DNA of 64,000 bases from Glutamicibacter nicotianae (lineage in GTDB: Bacteria; Actinomycetota; Actinomycetes; Actinomycetales; Micrococcaceae). The translations under genes and the position numbers were made by a program. Each line of letters begins with the position of its first letter. Positions within the stretch are counted from its first letter, which is position 1. The notes beneath the pieces are model-generated. The model ran no database searches. It saw only the letters and a list, made by a program, of their open reading frames with translations, and was not told the origin of the DNA. Positions 44,858-54,175 of this stretch are shown here, piece after piece. The stretch is from the NCBI RefSeq assembly GCF_006539525.1, contig NZ_BJNE01000006.1, forward strand, positions 124,001 through 188,000, in the 5' to 3' direction.

Positions 44858-45298
44858 ATGAGCACTGAACTCAAGCAAATTGTCGCCGTGGCCATCGTCG
44901 ATGACCTGGCGAAGCCCACCAAGCTATTGGCCGCGCGCCGCAACCGCCCAGCGGCCCTCGCCGGGCTCTGGGAATTTCCCGGCGGAAAGGTCGAACCGGG
45001 GGAGAGCGAAATCGAGGCCGTGCACCGCGAGCTGCGCGAAGAACTCGGGGTGCAGCTGCGTCTTGGCGCCCCAATCCCGGGCCCGCATCCGCAAGGCTGG
45101 CAGCTGAACGAGAAGGCCGCCATGCGCATGTGGTTCGCCCAGATCGCCGAGGGCGAACCAGCACCCCTGGACGGGCATGACCAGCTGGCCTGGCTCCAGC
45201 TCGATGACTCGCTGGGCGCTATCGTTCCATGGATTCCAGCCGATGCGCCGATCGTTGCGGCATGCCTGGCCCAGGCACGTGCAGGGGCGCAGCGCTGA
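44858..45298 (+). CDS. Nudix hydrolase, MutT-like
   Basis: 146 residues with an intact Nudix box G-x5-E-x7-R-E-U-x-E-E-x-G-U at about 43-65 (starting [20 protein letters not shown]). WEFPGGK just before it and the compact length fit MutT-type pyrophosphohydrolases removing 8-oxo-dGTP, or related (d)NTPases. It starts 25 nt after the methyltransferase. Substrate is inferred. Confidence 0.88.
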   Translation: MSTELKQIVAVAIVDDLAKPTKLLAARRNRPAALAGLWEFPGGKVEPGESEIEAVHRELREELGVQLRLGAPIPGPHPQGWQLNEKAAMRMWFAQIAEGEPAPLDGHDQLAWLQLDDSLGAIVPWIPADAPIVAACLAQARAGAQR

Positions 45299-45372
45299 AC
45301 ACCCGTAAGCTTGATACCACGCCAGCATCTGGCATATTGCCTATCACCGATATTTTTTGAGGAGCACACTTC

Positions 45373-46014
45373 GTGAAGCGAATTATGAGCGTTATCGCTC
45401 TGGCCTTCGCCGCCGTCCTAGCACTTTCCGGCTGCGTCAACATGAACGCAGAAGTCGACATCTTGGGCAAGGACAAGGTCGCCGGGGCCATGCAGCTGAC
45501 CCTGCACAAGTCGACGCTCAACGGCGTCAGCTTCGAGGAAGTCCTCAACAGCCAGATCGACATCGAAGCGATGGAACAGCAGCTGGGGGACAAGTGGACC
45601 TACAGCAACGTTGATGATGGCGAGAACGTGGGCCTGCGCTTCGAGACCACCAGCCCGATGACCTACGTCCAGCTGGCCGACGCATTCAGCCTCTTCGGCT
45701 TCGAGATCAACCTGAGCGACGACGGGCAGGAATACACCTTCTCGATGCCGGGCGACAAGGCAGCCGTGGATTCCTCCTTCACCGAAGCTAACCTGCACGT
45801 CACCTTCCCGGGAGCTGTCACCTCGCACACCCCGGGTACCGTTGAGCACCACACCGTCACCTTCGACATGATCCAGGGCGCCGCCGCCTACGAGGCCACC
45901 GGCAAGGTCAACCACGCCATGTTCTACTCCGCAGTGTTCGGCGGTGCGCTGCTGGTCTTGAGCCTGGTCTTCGTGGCTGCATTCGCACCCAAGGCCGCCA
46001 AGGAAGCTCACTAG
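45373..46014 (+). CDS. LppM-domain lipoprotein
   Basis: 213 residues. Signal peptide with lipobox ALSGC (residues 17-21), a LppM domain (VNMNAEVDILGKDKVAGAMQLTLHKS ...), one C-terminal membrane helix at about 182-202 (FYSAVFGGALLVLSLVFVAAF) and a short basic tail. LppM is a mycobacterial envelope lipoprotein linked to phagosome interaction; in soil-type actinobacteria the role is unknown. GTG at 45373 preceded by GAGGAG. Confidence 0.8.
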   Translation: MKRIMSVIALAFAAVLALSGCVNMNAEVDILGKDKVAGAMQLTLHKSTLNGVSFEEVLNSQIDIEAMEQQLGDKWTYSNVDDGENVGLRFETTSPMTYVQLADAFSLFGFEINLSDDGQEYTFSMPGDKAAVDSSFTEANLHVTFPGAVTSHTPGTVEHHTVTFDMIQGAAAYEATGKVNHAMFYSAVFGGALLVLSLVFVAAFAPKAAKEAH

Positions 46015-46053
46015 AAAGCGGCAACCCCGCTTCAAGGTAAGAAGCTTCACGCC

Positions 46054-46089
46054 AAGGGCCCGTCATCGGTGAAACGATCACGGGCCCTT
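46054..46089 (+). terminator. Terminator before pheS
   Basis: AAGGGCCCGTCATCG / CGATCACGGGCCCTT, 15-bp stem with one C-C mismatch and a 6-nt loop. Confidence 0.8.
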
Positions 46090-46156
46090 AGCCATAGAAT
46101 GGAAGCAGAGAATTCTACGCGTAAGTACAAGATAAGAGTAAGGATCGATCGATCCC

Positions 46157-47236
46157 ATGTCTGATCAGACAACTGAACAAGCTCCTGTCGGGGAGTCAAA
46201 TGTTCCGCACCCAACCGATGAAGCAGGCATCCAGCATGCGGTCGACGCCGCCCTGGCAGCCATCGAGGCAGCTGGCGACCTGAACGAGCTGAAGGAAGCC
46301 CGCTTGGCCCATACCGGCGAAAAGTCGGCGCTGTCGCTGGCCAACCGGCAGATCGGCAAGCTGGACAAGTCCGAAAAGGCCGTGGCCGGCAAGCTCGTGG
46401 GCGGGGCCCGCGGACGGGTCAACAAGGCGCTGGCCGCCCGCACCGTGGTGCTGGAAGAAGCCGAAGCCGCCCGCATCCTCATCGAGGAAACCGTGGACGT
46501 CACCGCGGCAGCCCGCCGCCGCCGCGTCGGCGCCCGCCACCCGCTCTCGGTGCTGCAGGACCGTGTCGCTGACATCTTCGTCGGCATGGGCTGGGAAATC
46601 GCCGAGGGCCCGGAAGTCGAATCCGAATGGTTCAACTTCGATGCGCTGAATTTCAAGCCGGATCACCCGGCCCGCGAAATGCAGGACACCTTCTTCGTGG
46701 AGCCTGCCGACGCGCACCTGGTGCTGCGCACCCATACCTCCCCGGTGCAGGTCCGCTCGATGCTCGAGCGTGATGTGCCGGTCTACGTGCTGTGCCCTGG
46801 ACGCACCTTCCGCACCGATGAGCTGGACGCCACCCACACCCCGGTCTTCCACCAGTTCGAGGGCCTTGCCGTGGACAAGGGCCTGACCATGGCCGACCTG
46901 CGCGGCACCCTGGAGCACTTCGCCCGGCAGATGTTCGGCGCCGAAGCGCAGATCCGCCTGCGCCCTGCCTACTTCCCTTTCACCGAGCCATCGGCCGAGC
47001 TGGACATCTGGCACCCGGGTGCCAAGGGCGGTCCGCGCTGGATCGAGTGGGGCGGCTGCGGCATGATCAACCCGAACGTGCTGCGCGCCGCAGGCATTGA
47101 TCCGGAAGAGTACTCCGGCTTCGCCTTCGGCATGGGCATCGAGCGCACGCTCATGTTCCGCAACGATGTCCCCGACATGCACGACATGATCGAGGGCGAC
47201 ATCCGTTTCAGCCAGCACTTCGGGATGGAGATCTAA
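46157..47236 (+). CDS. pheS: Phenylalanine-tRNA ligase alpha subunit
   Basis: 359 residues. The N-terminal coiled coil (about 20-95) binds tRNA; the class II catalytic core has motif 1-like [36 protein letters not shown], motif 2 [20 protein letters not shown], and motif 3 [14 protein letters not shown]. Forms an alpha2-beta2 enzyme with PheT. ATG at 46157; pheT starts 3 nt after the stop. Confidence 0.97.
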   Translation: MSDQTTEQAPVGESNVPHPTDEAGIQHAVDAALAAIEAAGDLNELKEARLAHTGEKSALSLANRQIGKLDKSEKAVAGKLVGGARGRVNKALAARTVVLEEAEAARILIEETVDVTAAARRRRVGARHPLSVLQDRVADIFVGMGWEIAEGPEVESEWFNFDALNFKPDHPAREMQDTFFVEPADAHLVLRTHTSPVQVRSMLERDVPVYVLCPGRTFRTDELDATHTPVFHQFEGLAVDKGLTMADLRGTLEHFARQMFGAEAQIRLRPAYFPFTEPSAELDIWHPGAKGGPRWIEWGGCGMINPNVLRAAGIDPEEYSGFAFGMGIERTLMFRNDVPDMHDMIEGDIRFSQHFGMEI

Positions 47237-47239
47237 GCA

Positions 47240-49783
47240 ATGCGTATTCCACTATCTTGGCTGCGCGAGTACGCGCAGGTACCAGCCGACGCCTCGGCTG
47301 AAGACGTCATGGCAGACCTGGTCAAGGTCGGCCTGGAGGAAGAAGACGTCCACCGCCCTTCCGATGAGCTCTCGGGCCCCATCGTGGTCGGCCAGGTGCT
47401 GTCCCTGGAAAAGGAAGTCGCCTCCAACGGCAAGACCATCAACTGGTGCCAGGTCCGCGTGGTTCCCGAAGGGGCCGAGCAAACCCTGGCCGGCAAGGGC
47501 ATCGACCCGTCCGGCGTGCAGGGCATCGTGTGCGGCGCGCACAACTTCGTGGAAGGCGACAAGGTTGTTGTCACCCTGCCCGGTGCCGTGCTGCCCGGGG
47601 ACTTCAAGATCTCCCCGCGCAAGACCTACGGCCACACCTCGGCCGGCATGATCGCCTCCAGCCGCGAGCTGGGCATCGGCGATGACCACGACGGCATCAT
47701 CGTGCTCTCCCGCCTGGGCCTGGACCCTCAGCTGGGCACCGACGTCATGGAGCTGTTCGGCCTGGATGACCAGGCGGCGGAGATCAACGTGACCCCGGAC
47801 CGCGGCTACTGCTTCTCGATCCGCGGCGTAGCCCGCGAGTACGCGCTGGCCACCGGCACCTCCTTCACCGATCCGGCTTCGAAAGTGGTCGTCTCCGACG
47901 CGGCAGAAGCCGGCCATGAGGTCGTGCTGGCCGATGAGGCGCCGATCTACGGCGTGCCTGGCTGCACCCGCTTCGTGACCCGCGAGGTCAACGGCATCGA
48001 CCCGAGCCGTCCGACCCCGCGCTGGATGGCATCGCGCCTGCAGCTGGCCGGCATGCGCTCGATCTCGCTGGTTGTCGACATTTCCAACTACGTGATGCTT
48101 GAACTCGGCGCGCCGCTGCACTTCTACGACGCTGACAAGCTGACGGGCGCCATCACCGTGCGCCGTGCCGCCGCAGGGGAGAAGCTCACCACCCTGGACG
48201 ACAAGGAACGCGAGCTGTCCGTCGAGGACCTGCTGATCACCGACGAGTCCGGCGCCATTGGCATTGCCGGCGTCATGGGCGGCGCGGCCACCGAGGTCTC
48301 GCATTCGACCAGCCGCGTGCTGATCGAAGCCGCCCACTTCGATGCCGTGTCCATCGGCCGTTCGCGCCGCCGCCACAAGCTGCCGTCCGAAGCTTCCAAG
48401 CGCTTCGAACGCGGAGTGGACCCACGCATCATGCAGATCGCCGCCCAGCGCGCCGTGGACCTGCTGGTGGAGCTGGCCGGCGGCACCGAAACCGCCAAGG
48501 TCACCGATGCGGGCCAGATTCCTGCCGACACCACGATCCAGCTGCCGGCAGGATTCGCTGGCGCACTGGTCGGGGTGGACTACACCGACGAGCAGACCAT
48601 CACTGCGCTGGAAGGCATCGGCGCAAGCGTCGAGCAGAACTCCGAGGGCTTCGCCGTCACCGCGCCAAGCTGGCGCCCGGATTTGGCCATCAAGGAAGAC
48701 CTGGTCGAGGAAGTAGCCCGCGTCGTCGGCTACGACCAGATCCCGGCGACCCTGCCGGTGGCACCTCCGGGCCGCGGCCTGACCCGCACCCAGTCCCAGC
48801 GCCGCCGCCTGCTGCAGGGATTGGCGGATGCAGGGCTGACCGAGGTCTTGAACTACCCGTTCGTGTCCGAAGCGCAGAACAGCACCTTCGGTGCCGCGCA
48901 GGCGGGAACCGAGGTGAAGTCCATTTCGCTGGCCAACCCGATCTCCAAGGAATTCCGCTTCCTGCGCACCTCGCTGCTGCCAGGACTGCTGGAAACCGCC
49001 CGCCGCAACATCGGCCGCGGCTTCCGCGATCTGGCGCTGTACGAGGGCGGACTCGTCTTCCTGCCAGGTGAGCAGCTGGGCTCCTCGGTGCTGCCTCCGC
49101 TGGGCGCCAAGCCAAGCGATGAGGTCCTGGCCGAGCTGTTCAACGGCGTCCCGAACCAGCCATGGCACCTGGCCGCAGTGCTCACCGGCCGCGAGGCAAC
49201 GCCTGCTGCCGGCTTCGCACCGCGTGCTTGGGACTGGGCCGACGCACTGGATGCCGCCTACTGCGCGGCGAATATCCTCGGCGTTGAGCTGGAGGTTGCC
49301 CAGGGCAGCCACCAGGCCTTCCACCCGGGCCGCGTCGCGGCGCTGAAGGTTGCTGGCGAGATCGTTGGCTACGCCGGCGAACTGCACCCGGCGCTGCTGA
49401 AGGATGCGGACCTGCCAGCTCGCACCGTGGCCATGGAACTGGACGCCGCTGCCATGATGGCCGCTGCACCTGCCGTGGTGGTCGCCCAGCAGCACCTGTC
49501 CACACAGCCGCTGGCTACCCAGGACGTGGCACTGGTTGTCGACCAGGACGTCGTGGCCGGCGATGTGCGCGACGCGGTGCGTGAAGGTGCCGGTGAACTG
49601 CTCGAAGACATCGCGCTGTTCGACGTGTACCAGGGCCAGGGCATCGAAGACGGCAAGAAGTCTCTGGCCTTCGGCCTGCGTTTCCGTGCCGCCGACCGCA
49701 CCTTGACCGCCGATGAGGCGTCCGAGGCCCGCGCCGCCGCGGTGGCAGTGGCTACCGAGAAGTTCGGTGCTTCCCAGCGCTAG
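47240..49783 (+). CDS. pheT: Phenylalanine-tRNA ligase beta subunit
   Basis: 847 residues. EMAP-type tRNA-binding domain at about 40-160, B3/B4 editing domain (residues ~210-395), B5 domain, catalytic-like core, and C-terminal FDX-ACB domain (residues ~750-845: LSTQPLATQDVALVVDQDV ... LFDVYQGQGIEDGKKSLAFGLRFRAADRTL). It starts MRIPLSWLREYAQVP, the family-typical N-terminus. Clears Tyr-tRNAPhe and completes the heterotetramer with PheS. Confidence 0.97.
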   Translation: MRIPLSWLREYAQVPADASAEDVMADLVKVGLEEEDVHRPSDELSGPIVVGQVLSLEKEVASNGKTINWCQVRVVPEGAEQTLAGKGIDPSGVQGIVCGAHNFVEGDKVVVTLPGAVLPGDFKISPRKTYGHTSAGMIASSRELGIGDDHDGIIVLSRLGLDPQLGTDVMELFGLDDQAAEINVTPDRGYCFSIRGVAREYALATGTSFTDPASKVVVSDAAEAGHEVVLADEAPIYGVPGCTRFVTREVNGIDPSRPTPRWMASRLQLAGMRSISLVVDISNYVMLELGAPLHFYDADKLTGAITVRRAAAGEKLTTLDDKERELSVEDLLITDESGAIGIAGVMGGAATEVSHSTSRVLIEAAHFDAVSIGRSRRRHKLPSEASKRFERGVDPRIMQIAAQRAVDLLVELAGGTETAKVTDAGQIPADTTIQLPAGFAGALVGVDYTDEQTITALEGIGASVEQNSEGFAVTAPSWRPDLAIKEDLVEEVARVVGYDQIPATLPVAPPGRGLTRTQSQRRRLLQGLADAGLTEVLNYPFVSEAQNSTFGAAQAGTEVKSISLANPISKEFRFLRTSLLPGLLETARRNIGRGFRDLALYEGGLVFLPGEQLGSSVLPPLGAKPSDEVLAELFNGVPNQPWHLAAVLTGREATPAAGFAPRAWDWADALDAAYCAANILGVELEVAQGSHQAFHPGRVAALKVAGEIVGYAGELHPALLKDADLPARTVAMELDAAAMMAAAPAVVVAQQHLSTQPLATQDVALVVDQDVVAGDVRDAVREGAGELLEDIALFDVYQGQGIEDGKKSLAFGLRFRAADRTLTADEASEARAAAVAVATEKFGASQR

Positions 49784-49799
49784 GCCCTGAATGTGCCGC

Positions 49800-49842
49800 A
49801 TGCCCTGCTGCTATCTCGGGAATCGGGATAGCAGCAGGGCAT
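49800..49842 (+). terminator. Terminator of pheS-pheT
   Basis: Perfect 16-bp stem ATGCCCTGCTGCTATC / GATAGCAGCAGGGCAT with an 11-nt loop, followed by TTT. Confidence 0.88.
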
Positions 49843-49938
49843 TTCGCGTTCTGGCCGTGCACAGGGACTGCATGTTTGAGGTCTACACTTGATCTGGGAT
49901 GAACCGACACGACGTCGAGATGCAGCAGGAGGCTGGAA

Positions 49939-50148
49939 GTGAAGGGATTGCGTTCTTGCGGTGCTGTGCTGCTGGTGTTCTTCCTCGGCATCTTGGCCGT
50001 TGCCGTGCTCATCGCGGCCGGATGGGCGGCGGTGCTGTTCATCCAGCGCGGCGCAGGAACCCACCTCGATGAGCCGCCCACGCCGAGCGTGTCGGTGGAG
50101 GAAGAAGCACCCGATCCGCTTCGCCCGTCGGAAACGTTCACGCCCTAG
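49939..50148 (+). CDS. 69-residue single-pass membrane protein, unknown
   Basis: GTG at 49939 after AGGAGG. Short basic N-terminus (MKGLRS), one long helix at about 8-35 (GAVLLVFFLGILAVAVLIAAGWAAVLF) and an extracytoplasmic Pro/Glu-rich acidic tail (DEPPTPSVSVEEEAPDPLRP). It overlaps the convergent GNAT gene by 4 nt. No family recognised. Confidence 0.6.
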   Translation: MKGLRSCGAVLLVFFLGILAVAVLIAAGWAAVLFIQRGAGTHLDEPPTPSVSVEEEAPDPLRPSETFTP

Positions 50149-50627
50149 CTGGCAGGCGGCATCTGAACGGTGCGCATAGCCAGTGTCAGCGTAATGAGCC
50201 CGGGTCCTTCCCTCGCCTGGGCGATGAACCCGTAGCGGACAAGCACTTTCAGCGACGCGATATTCGCGTCGTCCACCCGTGCGATAAAAGCGCTGCGGCC
50301 GGATTCCTGCAATTGTGAGAGCCCTTCGCCGACGACTGCCTTCGCCAAGCCTTGGCCCCAGTATTCCGGGTCGATCCAATAGCCGATTTCGGTGGCCTGC
50401 CCGCGTTCGGTAGCGGTGAAGAGGCCAACCGGTGAATTCTGGCGGCGCGCGATGAACCAGGAGATCGACGGATCGCTCAGGGCGTGCTCCACGCGTTGCG
50501 CGGTGTATTCGTGGCTCCAGGTGCTGCCATCTCCGATAAAGGCCGTGACGCGTTCATCTGCCGCGAGGCGTGCAACGAAATCCGTATCTGTCGTGGCCAT
50601 CGGCGTTAGCACCAGTGAAGGACCCAT
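50145..50627 (-). CDS. GNAT acetyltransferase
   Basis: 160 residues, RimJ/RimL-like GNAT. ATEIGYWIDPEYWGQGLAKAVVGEGLSQL contains the acetyl-CoA loop (G-Q-G-L-A), and FIARVDDANIASLKVLVRYGFI matches the C-terminal strand region. Minus-strand TAGGCT lies 6 nt before the ATG. Substrate unknown. Confidence 0.82.
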   Translation of the reverse strand: MGPSLVLTPMATTDTDFVARLAADERVTAFIGDGSTWSHEYTAQRVEHALSDPSISWFIARRQNSPVGLFTATERGQATEIGYWIDPEYWGQGLAKAVVGEGLSQLQESGRSAFIARVDDANIASLKVLVRYGFIAQAREGPGLITLTLAMRTVQMPPAS

Positions 50628-50639
50628 GGCTTCAGCCTA
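50627..50639 (-). promoter_or_regulatory. Leaderless promoter -10 of GNAT gene
   Basis: Minus-strand TAGGCT, GAAGCC, ATG, identical over 15 nt to the promoter/start at 15578-15592 on the plus strand. Confidence 0.5.
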
Positions 50640-50839
50640 TGCCGGTACGGCAGGAAGGCAAGCTTCGTTTCACGAGCCAAGCGGTTTCATGGCAAGAACC
50701 GTCAGTTCCCAGTAAAGACGGCCATGGCTTGGACTGGAGACCGAAATTTGGACTTGATCTGATTGAGTCGCACCGAGTTTGCGGGCATTGCTTGGAACAC
50801 TGGCCTCTTCCATTCCCGTGGCAGGCACGGCAAAACAAA

Positions 50840-50873
50840 AGCAGGGAACGACGAAATTTCGTCGTTCCCTGCT
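50840..50873 (-). terminator. Terminator of the phosphoribosyltransferase gene
   Basis: Perfect 34-nt palindrome AGCAGGGAACGACGAAA / TTTCGTCGTTCCCTGCT. On the minus strand it is followed by TTTTGTTTTG. Confidence 0.9.
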
Positions 50874-50887
50874 GAAGTTGAAGAACA

Positions 50888-51409
50888 TTACTTGGTTCCG
50901 CCAGCGGTAATCGGTGGCAAGTCCGACCATGGGAAGGTAATCCACTTATCGGTGCGGCGCCATTCATAGTCCGGGACCATGATGGTGCGTGGCTTGGTGT
51001 ACAGGCAAACGGTCTTCACATCGGCGCCCCAGGCGGACACCAGATCGACAACCTTTTCGAGGGTGCGGCCGGAGTCGGAGACGTCGTCGACGATCAGGAT
51101 CTTCTTGTCGCGCAGGTGGCCGTCATCAAGCATTGGGGGAAGAACCACTGGTTCAGGCAGGACGGTGCCGATGCCGGTGTAGAACTCCACGTTCAGCGCA
51201 CCGCAGGCCTTGACACCCAGGGCGTAGGAAATGGAGCCGGCGAGCAGCAGGCCGCCTCGGGCAACTGCCAGGACGATGTCTGGCTCGAAGCCATCGTCGA
51301 CAATGGTCTGTGCCAGCTCGCGGGATGCCGCACCGAAGGTGTCCCAGGTGAGGATTTCGCGCTCTGGTTCTGAAAGGACGGATGCCCCTGAATCGTCAAT
51401 GCTAGTCAT
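50888..51409 (-). CDS. Purine-type phosphoribosyltransferase
   Basis: 173 residues. PRPP-binding motif ILIVDDVSDSGRTLEKV at about 105-121, and upstream DIVLAVARGGLLLAG forming the hood and pyrophosphate loop. Resembles xanthine/hypoxanthine phosphoribosyltransferases of the Gpt type, salvaging purine bases to nucleotides; base specificity is not certain. Single-gene unit with leaderless-type promoter and its own terminator. Confidence 0.86.
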   Translation of the reverse strand: MTSIDDSGASVLSEPEREILTWDTFGAASRELAQTIVDDGFEPDIVLAVARGGLLLAGSISYALGVKACGALNVEFYTGIGTVLPEPVVLPPMLDDGHLRDKKILIVDDVSDSGRTLEKVVDLVSAWGADVKTVCLYTKPRTIMVPDYEWRRTDKWITFPWSDLPPITAGGTK

Positions 51410-51421
51410 TCTGCAATTTTA
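51409..51421 (-). promoter_or_regulatory. Leaderless promoter -10 of the phosphoribosyltransferase gene
   Basis: Minus-strand TAAAAT, TGCAGA, ATG. The rest of the 294-nt gap to 51703 shows no recognisable element. Confidence 0.5.
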
Positions 51422-51703
51422 TCCCCGAATTCGTGGCAGCGATGCACAGTTGAAACCGACCGTTCACTTTTTCCTGCTGAGCCCGGAGGATTCCCATCCG
51501 CTGATTAGGCAAGAATAGGCATGCAATGGACCAGCTTGAGGAATCCATCACTTTTGGCGAAACCGTGCCAGGTGCCGGCGCATTGCGGGCTCGATGCGCC
51601 AAAAGCCTTCTTAATGATGACCCGTGCCGCATCCAAGATCGCTAGGATGGGAGAAAGGCCATCAGCCGGAGATAATCCGGAATCCCCATGAAGGAGACGC
51701 AAC

Positions 51704-53218
51704 TTGAGCCCACGAACCTGGAACATCCGGATAGCCGGTGCCGCAGCCATGCTCTCTTTGGGACTGGCCGGGGCGTTGCCTGCCGCGCATGCGGCCATCG
51801 GAGTACAGGTCGCTGCGGGGCAGAACCTGGAATCGGTCACCATCGATGACTCCACGGGCAAGCTCAATGAGCAGCGGCTGCGTGATGCCTTGGAAGAACT
51901 CGATTTCAATGAGCCGACCGATGTGGCGATCTACGCCCGTAACGGGGAATACTCCGACGACATCAACACCAAAACTCTCGACTACGCCAAGTCAACGCAT
52001 CCCGAATGGATATCCGGCAAGCCCGAAGACTACGGCGACTACTGGGCCGACGGCCTGTTCATCATCACCTTGTCCATCGAAGGAGAGGGAGACGGGCAGA
52101 TCGGCACGTACTTCGGTGAAGACCGCAAAGTTTCCGAGAGCTCCATGGAGAGCATCCATGAAGCCGGCTACGACGATTTCAACCTGTCCCGCTGGACCGA
52201 TGGCGTCATCGCCGTAGCCGACAAGGCATCCGTGATCATGAATCGTCCCTGGTACCAGCACCCTGCATTGTGGATTACCACCGGCATCGGTGGACTCGTT
52301 GCCGCCAGCGTCGGCGGAGCCGTGCTGCATACCCGGTCGGCACGGCGGAAAACCTTCGCCGAAGAACTGCACCAAGGCACCCTGCACCTGACCAACGTCA
52401 CGATGGATCTGGAAGAAACCGAACTGGCGGCCCGTACATTGCCGTCCGCTTCAGGGCATGCCGCCGAGCTGGAACAGCGCTTCAGCAAGTTCATGGCCAA
52501 ATACCGAGACTGCTTCGAAGCGCAGCAGTCGCTGGAGCAACAGAGCAAGAAAGAGCGTTCGGGCACCAACGGCGTGCGCCAGGCCAAGGAATTCCGCGAG
52601 TCAACCCAGTCCTTGGACCTGACGGATGACGCCATCATCGCCGCGGCCGCGCTCTATACCCGTTCGGCCACATGGCAAGATGCCTGGCATGCGCAGACCA
52701 AGCCGCTGGAAGAAGACCTGGACGATATCAGGGAATTGCTCAATGACGTCGAGCCGGAGCTGATGGGCAGCGCTGCCGCTCTGGCTTCCTACCGGGAAAC
52801 AGCAACCACAGAGCTCAACAAGCTGACGGCGCAGCTGACCGAAGAATCGATCACCGTGGACCAGGCACTCGATGGATTATCCGCATTGCGTGCAGAGCTG
52901 ACCGAAAAGCTGGACGTCTTCGCCCAAGCGCAAATCGAGGTGTACGCGGAGAATGCGGAAGAGAAGGCCGATATGCAGTCGGAGCTCAAGAAATCCCGGT
53001 ACGAAACCCGTGCCTATGACGGCCGTTCCGGCACCATCTTGGATGTCCTGAATCCCGCCTCGATGTATTGGCGGGTGAGCGGCTACCACCACGGATATTC
53101 TTCAGGCGTCAGCGCAGTAACTGCCTCGCGTGAAGCGGCGAGCTCCTCCGGCGGAGTATCCAGCGGCTACTCCGGTGGCGGAAGCTTCTCGGGCGCTGGC
53201 GGATCCTCCCGCTTCTGA
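51704..53218 (+). CDS. Secreted/membrane DUF5129-like protein with TPM-type N-domain
   Basis: 504 residues. TTG at 51704 is supported by GAAGGAGA 6 nt upstream. Signal peptide to ALPAAHA (about 31). An extracytoplasmic domain at 35-165 (DVAIYARNGEYSDDINTKTLDYAKSTHPEW, GDGQIGTYFGEDR) resembles TPM/YgcG proteins. Membrane helix at about 185-207, then a long helical cytosolic part (215-430) and a Gly/Ser-rich tail ending GGGSFSGAGGSSRF, also typical of TPM proteins. The DUF5129 assignment is from memory. The downstream pseudogene begins in its stop (TGATG). Confidence 0.72.
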   Translation: MSPRTWNIRIAGAAAMLSLGLAGALPAAHAAIGVQVAAGQNLESVTIDDSTGKLNEQRLRDALEELDFNEPTDVAIYARNGEYSDDINTKTLDYAKSTHPEWISGKPEDYGDYWADGLFIITLSIEGEGDGQIGTYFGEDRKVSESSMESIHEAGYDDFNLSRWTDGVIAVADKASVIMNRPWYQHPALWITTGIGGLVAASVGGAVLHTRSARRKTFAEELHQGTLHLTNVTMDLEETELAARTLPSASGHAAELEQRFSKFMAKYRDCFEAQQSLEQQSKKERSGTNGVRQAKEFRESTQSLDLTDDAIIAAAALYTRSATWQDAWHAQTKPLEEDLDDIRELLNDVEPELMGSAAALASYRETATTELNKLTAQLTEESITVDQALDGLSALRAELTEKLDVFAQAQIEVYAENAEEKADMQSELKKSRYETRAYDGRSGTILDVLNPASMYWRVSGYHHGYSSGVSAVTASREAASSSGGVSSGYSGGGSFSGAGGSSRF

Positions 53219-53760
53219 TGAAATCCAGCAAGATCTTCGAGGACCTGTTTCCGCCGCCGGTGCGGGTCGTTTAGACCCGCATCGAGCTGGTGGAAGGCCC
53301 GTACTATCCCGAAGAAGAACGGTACATCGCCGATGCGGTGCCCGACAGGCAGCGTGAATTCCGCACCGTCCGGGTGTGCGCTCGCCGAGCCCTTCGAAAA
53401 CTGGGCCATAAAGGCGCTGCCCTGGTCCCGGATGAGAAGCGGGCACCAATCTGGCCAGCTGGCGTTGCCGGGAGCATGACCCACTGCGCGGGCTTCCGGG
53501 CAGCCGCGGCAGCTTCCACGAATGATATCCGTGGCGTGGGCATCGACGCCGAGCTGCACGTCCCGTTGCCAGAAGAAATCCTCGACATCATCTCGCTTCC
53601 CGAAGAGCGGCCGATGGTCGAAGACCTATCGGCACGCTATCCGGATATCTTCTGGGAGCGGCTGATCTTCAGCGCCAAGGAAAGCGTCTTCAAGGCCTGG
53701 TTTCCGCTGACCAGGCAGTGGCTGGATTTCCTGGAATGCCGAATTCTCATCGATGCGCCA
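53218..53760 (+). pseudogene. 4'-phosphopantetheinyl transferase remnant (nonsense plus 3' truncation)
   Basis: Reads MKSSKIFEDLFPPPVRVV, then TAG at 53272, and continues in the same frame: TRIELVEGPYYPEEERYIADAVPDRQREFRTVRVCARRAL, GSMTHCAGFRAAAA, GVGIDAELH, WERLIFSAKESVFKAWFP and WLDFLECRILID. These are the Sfp/EntD-type PPTase hallmarks (GID-x-E, the W-x-K-E-A/S-x-x-K motif). The C-terminal ~25 residues are missing: coding stops near 53755, where the minus-strand NRPS remnant begins. Active enzymes load carrier proteins of NRPS/PKS systems. The start overlaps the DUF5129-like stop. Non-functional unless the TAG is an error. Confidence 0.82.
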
Positions 53761-54010
53761 GCACGCCGATGCGGTCGCCCGCGCCCAGGCCCTGCTCGTG
53801 CAGCCGCCGGGCCTTATCCTTGACCTCGTCCAGGAATTCCGCGTAGCTTTCCACGCGCTGCCCGTCGTCGCTGGCCGGAGCGCCGGGGTGGGCCTTTGCA
53901 GTGGCCTGCAGGATGTCCATGAGGGTGCGCGCAGGCGGCGCCAGGGCACCGGAGGGGAACTGGGGTGGGTGGATTGGTGCATCCGGCGCTGGAGTTTGTC
54001 CGTTATCCAT
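53747..54010 (-). pseudogene. NRPS/AMP-binding synthetase N-terminal remnant
   Basis: About 87 codons on the minus strand from the ATG at 54010 (MDNGQTPAPD); the open frame extends back to 54115. PPARTLMDILQATAKAHPGAPASDDGQRVESYAEFLDEV ... LGAGDRIGV is the opening of an adenylation domain (Pls/PosA-like NRPS or acyl-CoA ligase). The frame breaks just after GDRIGVLA, at the junction with the PPTase remnant; all core AMP-binding motifs are gone. A deletion joining two convergent genes explains both truncations. Confidence 0.75.
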
Positions 54011-54175
54011 GCTGATCGGATCCGTCCCTTCACTAAAGTGCGTGTCGGTCCGCTGGGGGAGAGCGGTCCGGAAGCGAAGCGGATCCTGGAGGGGCGGAAC
54101 GCGGGGTTCCATCAACCATTAAAGCGTGCCGCGGGCGGACCGCCGCAAGAATATGGTTGAACTGTCATGCATCTC

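Noticed and set aside
47252-49801. 849-codon open frame antisense to pheT
   Set aside because: It mirrors pheT exactly and has His/Gln/Gly/Val-rich low-quality composition, the usual G+C-rich shadow. pheT has all family domains.
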